Below are positions 44,478 to 52,219 of a stretch of 64,000 nt of DNA, one piece after another. Where the stretch lies: assembly GCF_042945595.1 (NCBI RefSeq), contig NZ_CP168493.1, forward strand, positions 1,674,001-1,738,000, in the 5' to 3' direction. Position 1 is the first letter of the stretch. Each line of letters opens with the position of its first letter. Under the pieces are notes generated by a model that saw only the letters and a program-made list of their open reading frames with translations, had not been told where the DNA came from and ran no database searches. Source of the stretch: Psychrobacillus sp042945595 (GTDB taxonomy: Bacteria > Bacillota > Bacilli > Bacillales_A > Planococcaceae). The translations under genes and the position numbers were made by a program.

Positions 44478-44756
44478 ATGTATCAAATTATATACATGAA
44501 GGCAGACTTTGAACCGTGGTGGGCATTTGAAGGTTGGCAAGAGCATATAATTGAAAAAGCAATATTTGAAAAGAAGGATGAGGGGATAGCTTATTTAAAT
44601 AAAAGACTTAATGAATTGAGAAAAGAGTTTCCTATGGAAAAGACCAAAGATGATAAATATTGGGCATTCTGGTCGGTGCAGGAACAATGTTTTTGCGATT
44701 ATTGTGATGAAGATCTCCAAATTTATCATGGAATCATTTGGAATGAAATTAGATAA
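44478..44756 (+). CDS. DUF1033-family protein
   Basis: A 92-residue acidic protein starting YQIIYMKADFEPWWAFEGW, the recognisable DUF1033 N-terminus, with a C-terminal CFCDYCDEDLQIYHG containing a three-cysteine cluster. Function unknown. AGAGGGG lies before the ATG. Its upstream region (44317-44477) shows nothing notable. Confidence 0.8.
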   Translation: MYQIIYMKADFEPWWAFEGWQEHIIEKAIFEKKDEGIAYLNKRLNELRKEFPMEKTKDDKYWAFWSVQEQCFCDYCDEDLQIYHGIIWNEIR

Positions 44757-44782
44757 ACAATTTAGAATTGTAAAATTATTTA

Positions 44783-44810
44783 TTGACTATTTTTATCCAA
44801 ATGTTATAAT
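44783..44810 (+). promoter_or_regulatory. Promoter of the cold-shock gene
   Basis: TTGACT (44783-44788), 16-bp spacer, TATAAT (44805-44810). A start near 44817 gives a 5' leader of about 130 nt, as is usual for csp genes. Confidence 0.75.
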
Positions 44811-44845
44811 TTAATTAACAATTCATAGTGAGAAACCGTATTTTT

Positions 44846-44905
44846 AATTCACATATCCTATGTAGTGATCGATGTGATATCGGTACTTCATGGAATATGT
44901 GAATT
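44846..44905 (+). promoter_or_regulatory. Long-range hairpin in the csp 5' leader
   Basis: AATTCACATATCC pairs with GGaATATGTGAATT (one bulge) across a 33-nt loop, followed by a T-rich run. It lies between promoter and ribosome site of the cold-shock gene, where a cold-responsive RNA switch or attenuator would be expected. Confidence 0.5.
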
Positions 44906-44947
44906 TTTTATTCTTCATGTATTGATTAATTTTTTGGAGGTAATGGG

Positions 44948-45148
44948 ATGAAACAAGGTACTGTAAAATGGTTTAATGCTGAAAAAGGATTTGGTTTTAT
45001 CGAGGTAGAAGGGGAAAATGACGTATTTGTACATTTTTCTGCTATTCAAGGAGAAGGATTCAAATCCCTTGAAGAAGGTCAAAAAGTAGAATTTGAAGTA
45101 GTAGAAGGTAACCGCGGACCACAAGCTGCAAACGTTTCAAAACTATAA
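44948..45148 (+). CDS. cspA: Cold-shock protein (CspA family)
   Basis: A 66-residue single cold-shock domain that binds single-stranded RNA/DNA as an RNA chaperone. RNP1 is KGFGFIEV and RNP2 is DVFVHF; the protein begins KQGTVKWFNAEKGFGFI. TTGGAGG precedes the ATG. A strong promoter and long structured leader point to post-transcriptional control by temperature. Confidence 0.96.
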   Translation: MKQGTVKWFNAEKGFGFIEVEGENDVFVHFSAIQGEGFKSLEEGQKVEFEVVEGNRGPQAANVSKL

Positions 45149-45154
45149 TGATAG

Positions 45155-45190
45155 AAAAGAAGCTTCTCCATTAAGGAGAGCTTCTTTTTT
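45155..45190 (+). terminator. Terminator after cspA
   Basis: GAAGC-TTCTCC/GGAGA-GCTTC hairpin with one bulge and 5-nt loop, then TTTTTT. It may also serve the convergent lipoprotein gene. Confidence 0.8.
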
Positions 45191-45827
45191 ACAATATTTT
45201 TTCGAAAGAGGAGGTAACAATTGTTTCTTCGCCATTTGTGTTCATAATAAATTCCCGTTTCACTTCTCCGAAACTTTTGGCAAAATATTTTCGAACTATC
45301 GTATTCTGTTCCTCTTTTTTTTCAATAACGATGACATTTTTAAACGTTTGAAATTCTGTTTGTACAACATCAGATGTTGATTTAATTTTCCATCCGTTAA
45401 ATTCTGTTCCATTCGTTAACGGTGAGGCTAAATAAATTTCAAGTTCTGGCATAGCTTCTAGCTCTTGTAATGTTGGCTGTTTTGTTTTATCTGCTTCATA
45501 ATTTTCAGAAATCTTGCTAATGTGATCATCGTACACTCGATATATCCTTTCTACAATTGTTCCTCCATTATCTTCAGTTGTTGCAATAAAGTTATTAAAC
45601 AAATGTAGAGTTTTCAAACTAAAGCTAGCATATTCATTTCCTTCACCTTTAAACTGTGCTATTGAATTATTCTTCATGAAAAATCTCGATAGGTCAGTAT
45701 CTGTAGTATTTTTTACTTCTAATTTCATTTCTTTTTCTGGGGTAGTAATTGGTTTTACATTTTCGTTTCTATTTGCGCATGCTGAAACAATTAGCAATGG
45801 AATTAATAATAGTATTAGTTTCTTCAT
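45189..45827 (-). CDS. Lipoprotein of unknown function
   Basis: A 212-residue lipoprotein: signal peptide KKLILLLIPLLIVSAC with lipobox VSAC, then an extracellular beta-rich domain containing EGNEYASFSLKTLHLFNNFI and VIEKKEEQNTIVRKYFAKSF. No catalytic motif is seen. AGGAGG precedes the ATG. I do not recognise a named family. Confidence 0.75.
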   Translation of the reverse strand: MKKLILLLIPLLIVSACANRNENVKPITTPEKEMKLEVKNTTDTDLSRFFMKNNSIAQFKGEGNEYASFSLKTLHLFNNFIATTEDNGGTIVERIYRVYDDHISKISENYEADKTKQPTLQELEAMPELEIYLASPLTNGTEFNGWKIKSTSDVVQTEFQTFKNVIVIEKKEEQNTIVRKYFAKSFGEVKREFIMNTNGEETIVTSSFEKIL

Positions 45828-45927
45828 TCATATTTCCTCCTAGTATCTTGGATTAGACGTTTCTAGAGATAGTTTGTTTCATTTCAGTGTTTTTTGGTAT
45901 AGTAAGAACTAGAGAGGAGAGATTAAT

Positions 45928-46419
45928 GTGGAAATTGGATTAAAAAAAAATTTACCACCTTATGAACAACAACAAGACTTTTATGAAAAACTGCGATCAA
46001 AAATTACAGCTTTTCTACCCACTAAAGCAGGTAAGAGAAGTAAATTAGCTCCTTATTTATTATTTGCTCCAGATTTATTTCATTTGCTTATAAAAGCGCT
46101 GTTAGATAATCGAATTGATATGAAGAGTAAGACATTAATTGGTAGTGGTATTTTATATTTCATTTCACCAATTGACCTACTCCCGGAAGGTTTGATAGGG
46201 CCAGGTGGATTTATAGATGATATTATTGTTACCACATTTATCATAAATATGTTGTTAAATAAGTTTTCTTCTCAAATTATTGAAGAGCATTGGGTTGGGG
46301 ATAGGAACCTATTAGACACTTTAAAAAAGATTTCTGAAACAAGTAACACATTGCTTGGAAAAATTCCAGCGAGAACATTACTCAGTAGATTTATAAAGAA
46401 ATCAACAAAAAATGCTTAA
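45928..46419 (+). CDS. YkvA-like DUF1232 protein
   Basis: A 163-residue protein starting at GTG 45928 after GAGAGGAGAG. The DUF1232 core is GSGILYFISPIDLLPEGLIG followed by GFIDDIIVTTFIINML, with the conserved P-x-D-L-x-P-D/E pattern and two hydrophobic helices. Membrane association is likely; function unknown. Its 3' end forms one arm of a bidirectional terminator. Confidence 0.85.
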   Translation: MEIGLKKNLPPYEQQQDFYEKLRSKITAFLPTKAGKRSKLAPYLLFAPDLFHLLIKALLDNRIDMKSKTLIGSGILYFISPIDLLPEGLIGPGGFIDDIIVTTFIINMLLNKFSSQIIEEHWVGDRNLLDTLKKISETSNTLLGKIPARTLLSRFIKKSTKNA

Positions 46420-46449
46420 GGGACTGATATAGCCCCTTAAGCATTTACT
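46407..46449. terminator. Bidirectional terminator
   Basis: Perfect 13-bp stem AAATGCTTAAGGG/CCCTTAAGCATTT, 11-nt loop, T-rich on both outer sides; shared by the convergent DUF1232 and ABC-F genes and overlapping both stop codons. Confidence 0.88.
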
Positions 46450-48043
46450 TTTGTTGGTCTTTCCATTCTAAATATTCATCATATGTTAACTGCTTGTCAA
46501 ATATAGATCCGTCTTCACGGATTTCAATGACTCGGTTAGCAATTGTTTGGATAAATTGATGGTCATGTGAAGTAAAGATCATTGCACCTTTAAATACAGT
46601 TAATCCATTATTTAATGCTTGAATGGATTCCAAGTCCAAATGGTTAGTTGGTTCGTCAAGTAAAAGTACATTTGACTCTGATAGCATCATTTTAGAAAGC
46701 ATACAGCGAACTTTTTCTCCACCTGAAAGCACAGATGGCTTTTTCTTCACTTCTTCACCAGAGAATAACATACGTCCTAAGAATCCACGTAAAAATGTTT
46801 CACTTTCATCATCTGGAGAGTATTGTCGTAACCAGTCTACAAGAGATGTCTCGTTTCCTTCAAAATATTTAGCATTATCAAGAGGGAAGTATGCACGTGT
46901 AGTCGTTACACCCCAACGGATAGACCCTTCTTGAGGCTCTTCTTCTTCTGCAAGGACACGAAGTAAAGCAGATTTTGCTAATTCGCCACCAAGAAGAATA
47001 ATTTTATCATCTTTATTCAATGTAAAATTCACTTTTTCTAGAAGTCTTTCGCCTTCAAATTTGTAGCCTAAATCTTGAACTTGTAAAATATCATTACCAA
47101 TTTCACGTTTCATCGAGAAGTTTACATATGGATATTTACGTGAAGATGGTCTAATATCATCTAGCTCTATTTTATCTAACATTTTTTTACGAGAAGTTGC
47201 TTGTTTTGATTTAGATGCATTTGCACTAAATCGCGCAATAAACGCTTGAAGTTCTTTAATCTTTTCTTCTTTTTTACTATTTTGGTCAGAAGCCAGTTTT
47301 GTAGCTAGTTGGCTTGACTCATACCAGAAGTCATAGTTCCCAACATAGACTTGAATTTTACTGAAGTCTAAGTCCGCAATATGTGTACATACTTTGTTTA
47401 AGAAGTGACGGTCATGGGATACAACAATAACCGTATTATCAAAGTTGATAAGGAAATCTTCTAACCATTGAATTGCTTTAATGTCTAGATGGTTAGTAGG
47501 CTCATCGAGTAAAAGAACATCCGGTTTACCGAATAACGCTTGAGATAATAACACTTTTACTTTTTCTGAACCAGTTAGTTCAGCCATTTTCTTTTGGTGC
47601 ATGCTATCAGGAATACCTAATCCTTGTAAAAGAATAGCTGCTTCTGATTCTGCTTCCCAACCATTTAAATCAGCGAATTCGCCTTCTAATTCAGCCGCGC
47701 GCATGCCGTCTTCATCAGAGAAATCTTCTTTCATATAAATAGCATTTTTTTCATTCATTACTTCGTATAAACGTTTATGACCCATCATAACTGTTTCTAA
47801 AACAGTGTACTCTTCATATTCGAAGTGATTCTGTTTTAAAATAGCTAAACGTTCGTCAGGATTCATAATAACATTACCTTCTTGGGTTTCAATTTCACCC
47901 GAAAGTATTTTGATAAATGTTGATTTACCTGCTCCATTTGCACCGATTAATCCATAACAGTTGCCTGGAGTAAACTTTATATTTACGTCTTCAAATAACT
48001 TACGATCACCAAAACGAAGACTTACATTACTTACTGCAATCAT
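46445..48043 (-). CDS. ykpA: ABC-F family ATPase, YkpA/YbiT type
   Basis: A 532-residue tandem ABC protein without membrane segments. First ABC: Walker A GANGAGKST, unusual signature LTGSEKVKV (Gly-Ser in place of Gly-Gly), Walker B LLLDEPTNHLD. Second ABC: a degenerate P-loop (GGELAKSALLRVL, no GxxGKS/T) but intact signature LSGGEKVRC and Walker B. This pattern and length match YkpA/YbiT, a ribosome-associated translation factor subgroup. AGGAGGTAC precedes the ATG. It is the second of three ABC-F genes in this window. Confidence 0.93.
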   Translation of the reverse strand: MIAVSNVSLRFGDRKLFEDVNIKFTPGNCYGLIGANGAGKSTFIKILSGEIETQEGNVIMNPDERLAILKQNHFEYEEYTVLETVMMGHKRLYEVMNEKNAIYMKEDFSDEDGMRAAELEGEFADLNGWEAESEAAILLQGLGIPDSMHQKKMAELTGSEKVKVLLSQALFGKPDVLLLDEPTNHLDIKAIQWLEDFLINFDNTVIVVSHDRHFLNKVCTHIADLDFSKIQVYVGNYDFWYESSQLATKLASDQNSKKEEKIKELQAFIARFSANASKSKQATSRKKMLDKIELDDIRPSSRKYPYVNFSMKREIGNDILQVQDLGYKFEGERLLEKVNFTLNKDDKIILLGGELAKSALLRVLAEEEEPQEGSIRWGVTTTRAYFPLDNAKYFEGNETSLVDWLRQYSPDDESETFLRGFLGRMLFSGEEVKKKPSVLSGGEKVRCMLSKMMLSESNVLLLDEPTNHLDLESIQALNNGLTVFKGAMIFTSHDHQFIQTIANRVIEIREDGSIFDKQLTYDEYLEWKDQQK

Positions 48044-48178
48044 GGTAGTACCTCCTAAAATTCACAATGCTATTATTATAACATGAATGGTGCGAAATTA
48101 GGTATTTTTATTAAGGAAGGATTAATAAAGAAGGAATTACGAGCACTGATGTTTTAAGGAATGATAAAGAAGCATAAT

Positions 48179-48244
48179 GCGGATGACAAAGTGTAGCCAA
48201 TGTTTAGTTTGTTGTATTTAGAAAATAGTAAAGACAAGATGCGC
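48179..48244 (-). repeat. Partial dispersed element, copy 3
   Basis: On the minus strand GCGCATCTTGTCTTTACTAT ... AACTAAACATTGGCTACACT, then TTGTCATCCGC. It matches the head and middle blocks of copies 1 and 2 but jumps over the hairpin. It lies downstream of the second msrA, in the same direction. The rest of the 48044-48338 gap shows only the msrA terminator. Confidence 0.6.
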
Positions 48245-48280
48245 ATATTTGTTGTAAATATTTCAAACACTATAATTTGA

Positions 48281-48317
48281 AAGAAAAGCTGAACAACTAT
48301 GGAATGATTGTTCAGCT
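48281..48317 (-). terminator. Terminator of the second msrA
   Basis: AGCTGAACAA/TTGTTCAGCT with an 11-nt loop; TTTTCTTTC follows on the minus strand. Confidence 0.85.
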
Positions 48318-48338
48318 ATATATTCTTTATTTAACTTG

Positions 48339-48860
48339 TCATTCATTCCAGTTTTTTGAAAGGAATTCATCTCGACCTGATTGGGCACGATCCTCTTTAT
48401 AATGTTTTGGACTCTTTTTATAATAGTCTTGATGATAATCTTCTGCTTCGTAGAAAACTTTTGCTTCTCTAATTGGAGTTAAGATAGGCTTTGAAAATTT
48501 ACCGCTTGCTGCCAATAATTCTTTTGATTTTTCTGCTTGTATTTTTTGTTCCTCTGAATGGGCGAATATAGCAGATGTATAACTTTCTCCGCGGTCTTGG
48601 AATTGACCTCCTCCATCAGTGGGGTCAATTTGTTGCCAAAAAATCTCAAGAAGTTGATCATATGAAAAAATGGTAGGATCGAATTGAATTTCGACGACTT
48701 CTAAGTGCCCAGAATTACCTTTTTTTACATCTTCATAAGTTGGATTTTCTAGATGTCCACCCATATATCCTGACGTCACTTTATGTATACCGTCCCATGA
48801 ATCAAATGGCTTCACCATGCACCAAAAACAGCCACCTGCAAACGTCGCTTTTTCTATCAC
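48339..48860 (-). CDS. msrA: Peptide methionine-S-sulfoxide reductase MsrA, second copy
   Basis: A 173-residue MsrA with the same active site AGGCFWCMVKPFD as the gene at 16458 and conserved DPTDGGGQFQDRGESY and YHQDYYKKSP blocks. It lacks an msrB partner and has its own terminator. The two proteins are clearly paralogous but differ at many positions, so this is not a recent duplication. AGGAGGGAT precedes the ATG. Confidence 0.94.
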   Translation of the reverse strand: MIEKATFAGGCFWCMVKPFDSWDGIHKVTSGYMGGHLENPTYEDVKKGNSGHLEVVEIQFDPTIFSYDQLLEIFWQQIDPTDGGGQFQDRGESYTSAIFAHSEEQKIQAEKSKELLAASGKFSKPILTPIREAKVFYEAEDYHQDYYKKSPKHYKEDRAQSGRDEFLSKNWNE

Positions 48861-48978
48861 TAGTATCCCTCCTAATCTTGTAAAATTTATTTTACCACTT
48901 CATGAGAAGATAGACAAAAAACTGAAACTTACCAATGTAAAATTCGTTATGATAGTAATATAAAGGGGAGATTTTATC

Positions 48979-49923
48979 ATGGATGAAACTCAAAGAGATC
49001 AAACAAGGTCCAAGCCGAAAAGAAATTTTAGAGTAGGTAGACTTGTCGTTTTGTTATTAGCATTCACTGTGTTGTTTTGCGGTATTTATTCGTTTACCCA
49101 GTACTCTATTGGTTATAAATTAGCTAGTGGTGAAAAACTAAAAACGGAGGATTTTATTGGTGATAAGATAAGTGTTGGGGATAGAGAAAATATTTTAGTT
49201 CTTGGAGTAGATTCAAGAGGTGAGGATAAAGCTCGAACAGATACAATGATGCTTGTCTCGTGGGACAAAAAGAAAAATGATGTGAAAATAATTTCATTTA
49301 TGCGCGATATATATGCAGAAATTCCAGGGTATAAATCGTATAAATTAAATACTGCTTATTATTTAGGTGGCGTTCAACTATTAACTACAACGTTGCAAAA
49401 TATGTTTGATATTCCTATTCATCATTATGCCTTAATCGATTTTAGCAGTTTTGAGTCATTAGTAGACATTATTGCTCCAAATGGAGTACCTATTACTGTA
49501 GAGAAAGATATGTCTGAGAAAATTGGTGTATCGCTCACGAAGGGGCAACATGATTTATCTGGAAAAGAATTACTTGGGTATTCAAGGTTTCGTCATGATT
49601 CAGAAGGTGATTTTGGTAGAGTATCTAGACAACAACTCGTGATGGAAGCTTTAAAAAATGAAGTACTTTCCGTAAAAAACTTGCCAAATGTACCTAAGTT
49701 TGTAGGAGCAGCTGAAGGGTATATAGAAACCGATTATACAAAAACGGATAAGGTTAAACGAGTTTTAGAAGCGATTACGAGCGGTAAACTGGAAATTGAA
49801 AAATTAACAATTCCAGTAGAAGGAACCTATTCATTTAACAGTTATTCTCACGCTGGGGCGGTTATAGAAATCAATAAAGAAAAAAATAAAGCCGCAGTTT
49901 CTGAATTTTTAGAAGAAAAGTAA
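48979..49923 (+). CDS. LytR-CpsA-Psr family wall-polymer ligase
   Basis: A 314-residue protein with cytoplasmic N-terminus, one membrane helix (residues ~22-45) and an extracellular LCP domain. Motifs: NILVLGVDSRGEDKARTDTM (phosphate/Mg site), ISFMRDIYAEI (catalytic Arg-Asp), KLNTAYYLGG and LGYSRFRHDSEGDFGRVSRQ. LCP enzymes attach teichoic acids or other glycopolymers to peptidoglycan. AAAGGGGAG precedes the ATG. Which LCP paralogue it is cannot be told. Confidence 0.93.
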   Translation: MDETQRDQTRSKPKRNFRVGRLVVLLLAFTVLFCGIYSFTQYSIGYKLASGEKLKTEDFIGDKISVGDRENILVLGVDSRGEDKARTDTMMLVSWDKKKNDVKIISFMRDIYAEIPGYKSYKLNTAYYLGGVQLLTTTLQNMFDIPIHHYALIDFSSFESLVDIIAPNGVPITVEKDMSEKIGVSLTKGQHDLSGKELLGYSRFRHDSEGDFGRVSRQQLVMEALKNEVLSVKNLPNVPKFVGAAEGYIETDYTKTDKVKRVLEAITSGKLEIEKLTIPVEGTYSFNSYSHAGAVIEINKEKNKAAVSEFLEEK

Positions 49924-49984
49924 TACTTATGCATTGCTAATCTTCGTCATCCTCCGTAAAATAAAAGTACATAGGAAAGGAAGT

Positions 49985-51187
49985 TTGATAAGAGTGGAGC
50001 CTGAAAAACCTTCTTTTTTTTCTACCAGGTACATAAAATTTCTTGGAGGACGTAATACTTTTTTTACGCTAATAATGTTGTTGCTAATCGGTGTAGTCGT
50101 GATGGTGTACGAAAAAATATCTTTCATTTTTATTCCATTAACTGTATTTTTAGGGAATGTGATTTTACCCATAATATTAGCAGTCATTGCATATTATCTA
50201 CTTAGACCGGTTTTGCGACTGATAGAGAAAATTAATATTCCACGAGTTTGGGGAATATTAATCATCTTCCTAGCATTAATAGGTTTAATCACATTACTAG
50301 TTTTTTTAGTTTTTCCATTTTTGAAAGCACAGTCCATTAGATTAGTGGAAGAATTACCTAATTACCTTATTCAATTGCTTAATTCTTTAGATACTTTTTT
50401 AAGAACCTCTTTTGTAGCAGATTATTATTTACAATTTGAAAATGATGTGATGGATTTATTGAAAAATGTACCAACTGAAATAAGCAAGTTGTTTCAAAGT
50501 ACAGTTGCAAGTATTGCAAGTGGAATAACTTCTATTGTTGGTGCAGTAACAAGTTTTATCTTATCTATAGTAATGGTTCCTTTTATCCTTTTTTATTTAT
50601 TGAAAGACGGAGAAAAGTTGCCACAATATATTATGAAGTTATTTCCACCTCGTATGAGGGATGATTTACATTCCGTATTTAAAAATATCGATAAACAAAT
50701 TAGCTCATATATCCAAGGCCAAATATTAGTGTCTATGTGTATCGGTTTTATGATCTATATTGGATTTACAATTATTGGAATGGACTATGCGTTGTTACTT
50801 GGAGTAATAGCAATGGTGACAAGTGTTGTTCCATATTTAGGTCCTGTTATAGCAATAACACCAGCTGCAATAATTGCATTAGTTACGCCACATTTTATGT
50901 TAATCAAGCTTGCGATAGTATGGACAGTTGTTCAATTAGTGGAAGGAAAGTTTATCTCCCCTCAAATTATGGGTAAATCACTACATATTCATCCAATTAC
51001 GATTATTTTTGTTTTAATTACCTCTGGATCATTGTTTGGTGTACCAGGAGTAATTTTAGGGATTCCAGGGTATGCAATATTAAAAGTAATTGTTTCGCAT
51101 TTTTATACTTTATTTAAAAAGCGTTATAATAGATATGAATCGAATATAGAGAAACATTATGAGTATACAAATAACAAGGTGGACTGA
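49985..51187 (+). CDS. AI-2E-family transporter (PerM-like)
   Basis: A 400-residue membrane protein with about eight helices; TTG 49985 follows AGGAAAGGAAG, better supported than an upstream in-frame ATG at 49934. Family signatures are FIGFMIYIGFTIIGMDYALL, GVIAMVTSVVPYLGPVIAITPAAIIAL and EGKFISPQIMGKSLHIHPIT. Members include AI-2 exporters and Na+/H+ antiporters; the substrate here is unknown. The next gene starts 5 bp downstream. Confidence 0.88.
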   Translation: MIRVEPEKPSFFSTRYIKFLGGRNTFFTLIMLLLIGVVVMVYEKISFIFIPLTVFLGNVILPIILAVIAYYLLRPVLRLIEKINIPRVWGILIIFLALIGLITLLVFLVFPFLKAQSIRLVEELPNYLIQLLNSLDTFLRTSFVADYYLQFENDVMDLLKNVPTEISKLFQSTVASIASGITSIVGAVTSFILSIVMVPFILFYLLKDGEKLPQYIMKLFPPRMRDDLHSVFKNIDKQISSYIQGQILVSMCIGFMIYIGFTIIGMDYALLLGVIAMVTSVVPYLGPVIAITPAAIIALVTPHFMLIKLAIVWTVVQLVEGKFISPQIMGKSLHIHPITIIFVLITSGSLFGVPGVILGIPGYAILKVIVSHFYTLFKKRYNRYESNIEKHYEYTNNKVD

Positions 51188-51192
51188 GAGAA

Positions 51193-51588
51193 ATGACGAA
51201 GAAGTTTGAATCCTCCATAAAAGTACAAACGTTTAAAATTGATACAGTTGTGGATCACCCTTATATTGAACATGGGATTAATCTTTCTGGAACAATTTAT
51301 ATTGACGGAGTTCACGATGACGAGTCAATAGAAAACATTAAACTAGAAGTTTTTAAATTAATAAATGGAGAAGTCTCCAAAATCGTTTCCAAGCATTCTA
51401 TCGAACTAGTTGGCTCGACAGCATCAAAAGACATGCAAATGATTCCTTTTGAAATTATGCCTGACGAACGATGGTTGCCGGATGGAAATAACGAAGTAAC
51501 AAACTTAATATTACGTACAACCGTTTTATTTGAAAATGGATCGGAATATAATGACGAAGACGAGATTTACTTCGATATTGAAGAATAA
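51193..51588 (+). CDS. Spo0M-like (arrestin-fold) protein, tentative
   Basis: A 131-residue, acidic, beta-rich protein without signal peptide. The pattern HGINLSGTIYIDGVHDDESI followed by IKLEVFKLINGEVSKIV is reminiscent of the N-terminal arrestin-like domain of Spo0M, a sporulation-control protein, but it is only half that length. Closely linked to the preceding transporter (5 bp). The assignment is structural guesswork; a hypothetical protein is the safe label. Confidence 0.6.
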   Translation: MTKKFESSIKVQTFKIDTVVDHPYIEHGINLSGTIYIDGVHDDESIENIKLEVFKLINGEVSKIVSKHSIELVGSTASKDMQMIPFEIMPDERWLPDGNNEVTNLILRTTVLFENGSEYNDEDEIYFDIEE

Positions 51589-51602
51589 CCCATTTTTTTA
51601 AC

Positions 51603-51631
51603 ACTCCAGTGAAATTTGCTGGAGTTTTTTT
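51603..51631 (+). terminator. Terminator after the Spo0M-like gene
   Basis: ACTCCAG/CTGGAGT with a 9-nt loop, then TTTTTT. Confidence 0.85.
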
Positions 51632-51684
51632 GCGCATAATTTATTAATTAACGGGCAATATAATGAAAAATGAGGAGAGATGTT

Positions 51685-51906
51685 ATGAGGAAAATTTTTG
51701 TCGTCCTTCTAATTGTCCTAACGTTTAGTTTATCTGCTTGTGGTTTTAACAGAAATTCTAATGGACCGCCTAATCCTGAGACCCAGATTAATGGTAATGC
51801 AAATTCAAATACCGTGCCAAATACAGGTAATAAAAAAGTGGATATGGAAAATGACGTCGGAGTTCCAGATAAAAATGAAAATAATGACCATCTTTTAGAT
51901 AAATAA
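51685..51906 (+). CDS. Small lipoprotein
   Basis: A 73-residue lipoprotein. ATG 51685 has GAGGAGAGA upstream, better than the in-frame ATG at 51670 that precedes this site. Signal peptide RKIFVVLLIVLTFSLSAC with lipobox LSAC, then a disordered Asn/Pro-rich and acidic tail. No known domain. Small Asn-rich lipoproteins of this kind are common in sporulating Bacillales. Confidence 0.7.
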   Translation: MRKIFVVLLIVLTFSLSACGFNRNSNGPPNPETQINGNANSNTVPNTGNKKVDMENDVGVPDKNENNDHLLDK

Positions 51907-51915
51907 GGAAAAAAA

Positions 51916-51944
51916 TTGGCTTAAAGTAAAAAGTGTGATAGAAT
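51916..51944 (+). promoter_or_regulatory. Promoter of the ABC-F leader
   Basis: TTGGCT (51916-51921), 17-bp spacer, TAGAAT (51939-51944). Transcription would start near 51951, 27 nt before a 43-codon ORF and about 270 nt before the ABC-F start codon. Confidence 0.6.
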
Positions 51945-51977
51945 ATTCTAAACTAACTGAACGGAGGTGAAGAAAGA

Positions 51978-52109
51978 ATGAAGAACGCTGTGAATGCACA
52001 TAGATTTATATTGGAATTTTTATCCACATCTTGTGCGATTACTCATGAAATTGGTACTAACGGGATTAGTCTGTCCATTTATAATCAATTAAATGAATTT
52101 CACAGCTGA
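51978..52109 (+). CDS. 43-residue upstream ORF (candidate leader peptide)
   Basis: ATG at 51978 after GGAGGTGAA, 43 codons, TGA, then a terminator 33 nt downstream and the ABC-F gene. The product (KNAVNAHRFILEFLSTSC... ending YNQLNEFHS) has no signal peptide or recognised family. Its placement between promoter and terminator of an ABC-F gene suggests a regulatory leader; it could instead be an independent small gene. Confidence 0.55.
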   Translation: MKNAVNAHRFILEFLSTSCAITHEIGTNGISLSIYNQLNEFHS

Positions 52110-52141
52110 TAAGCCATTCTTTCTGAACCATATTTTGGGAG

Positions 52142-52168
52142 AAGACTGCTTATATGCAGTCTTTTTTC
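52142..52168 (+). terminator. Terminator/attenuator before the third ABC-F gene
   Basis: AAGACTGC/GCAGTCTT with a 6-nt loop, then TTTTTTC, 52 nt before the ABC-F start. AGTCT at 52068-52072 inside the upstream ORF could compete for its left arm, but that pairing is short. Confidence 0.8.
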
Positions 52169-52219
52169 TATGCAGAAAAATGCTTCCAGCTAAATCAGAG
52201 ATGAGAGGAAGCGGAAAAT

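Noticed and set aside
49927..50187. Minus-strand ORF opposite the AI-2E transporter start
   Set aside because: No ribosome site and composition of a shadow of the transmembrane coding sequence.
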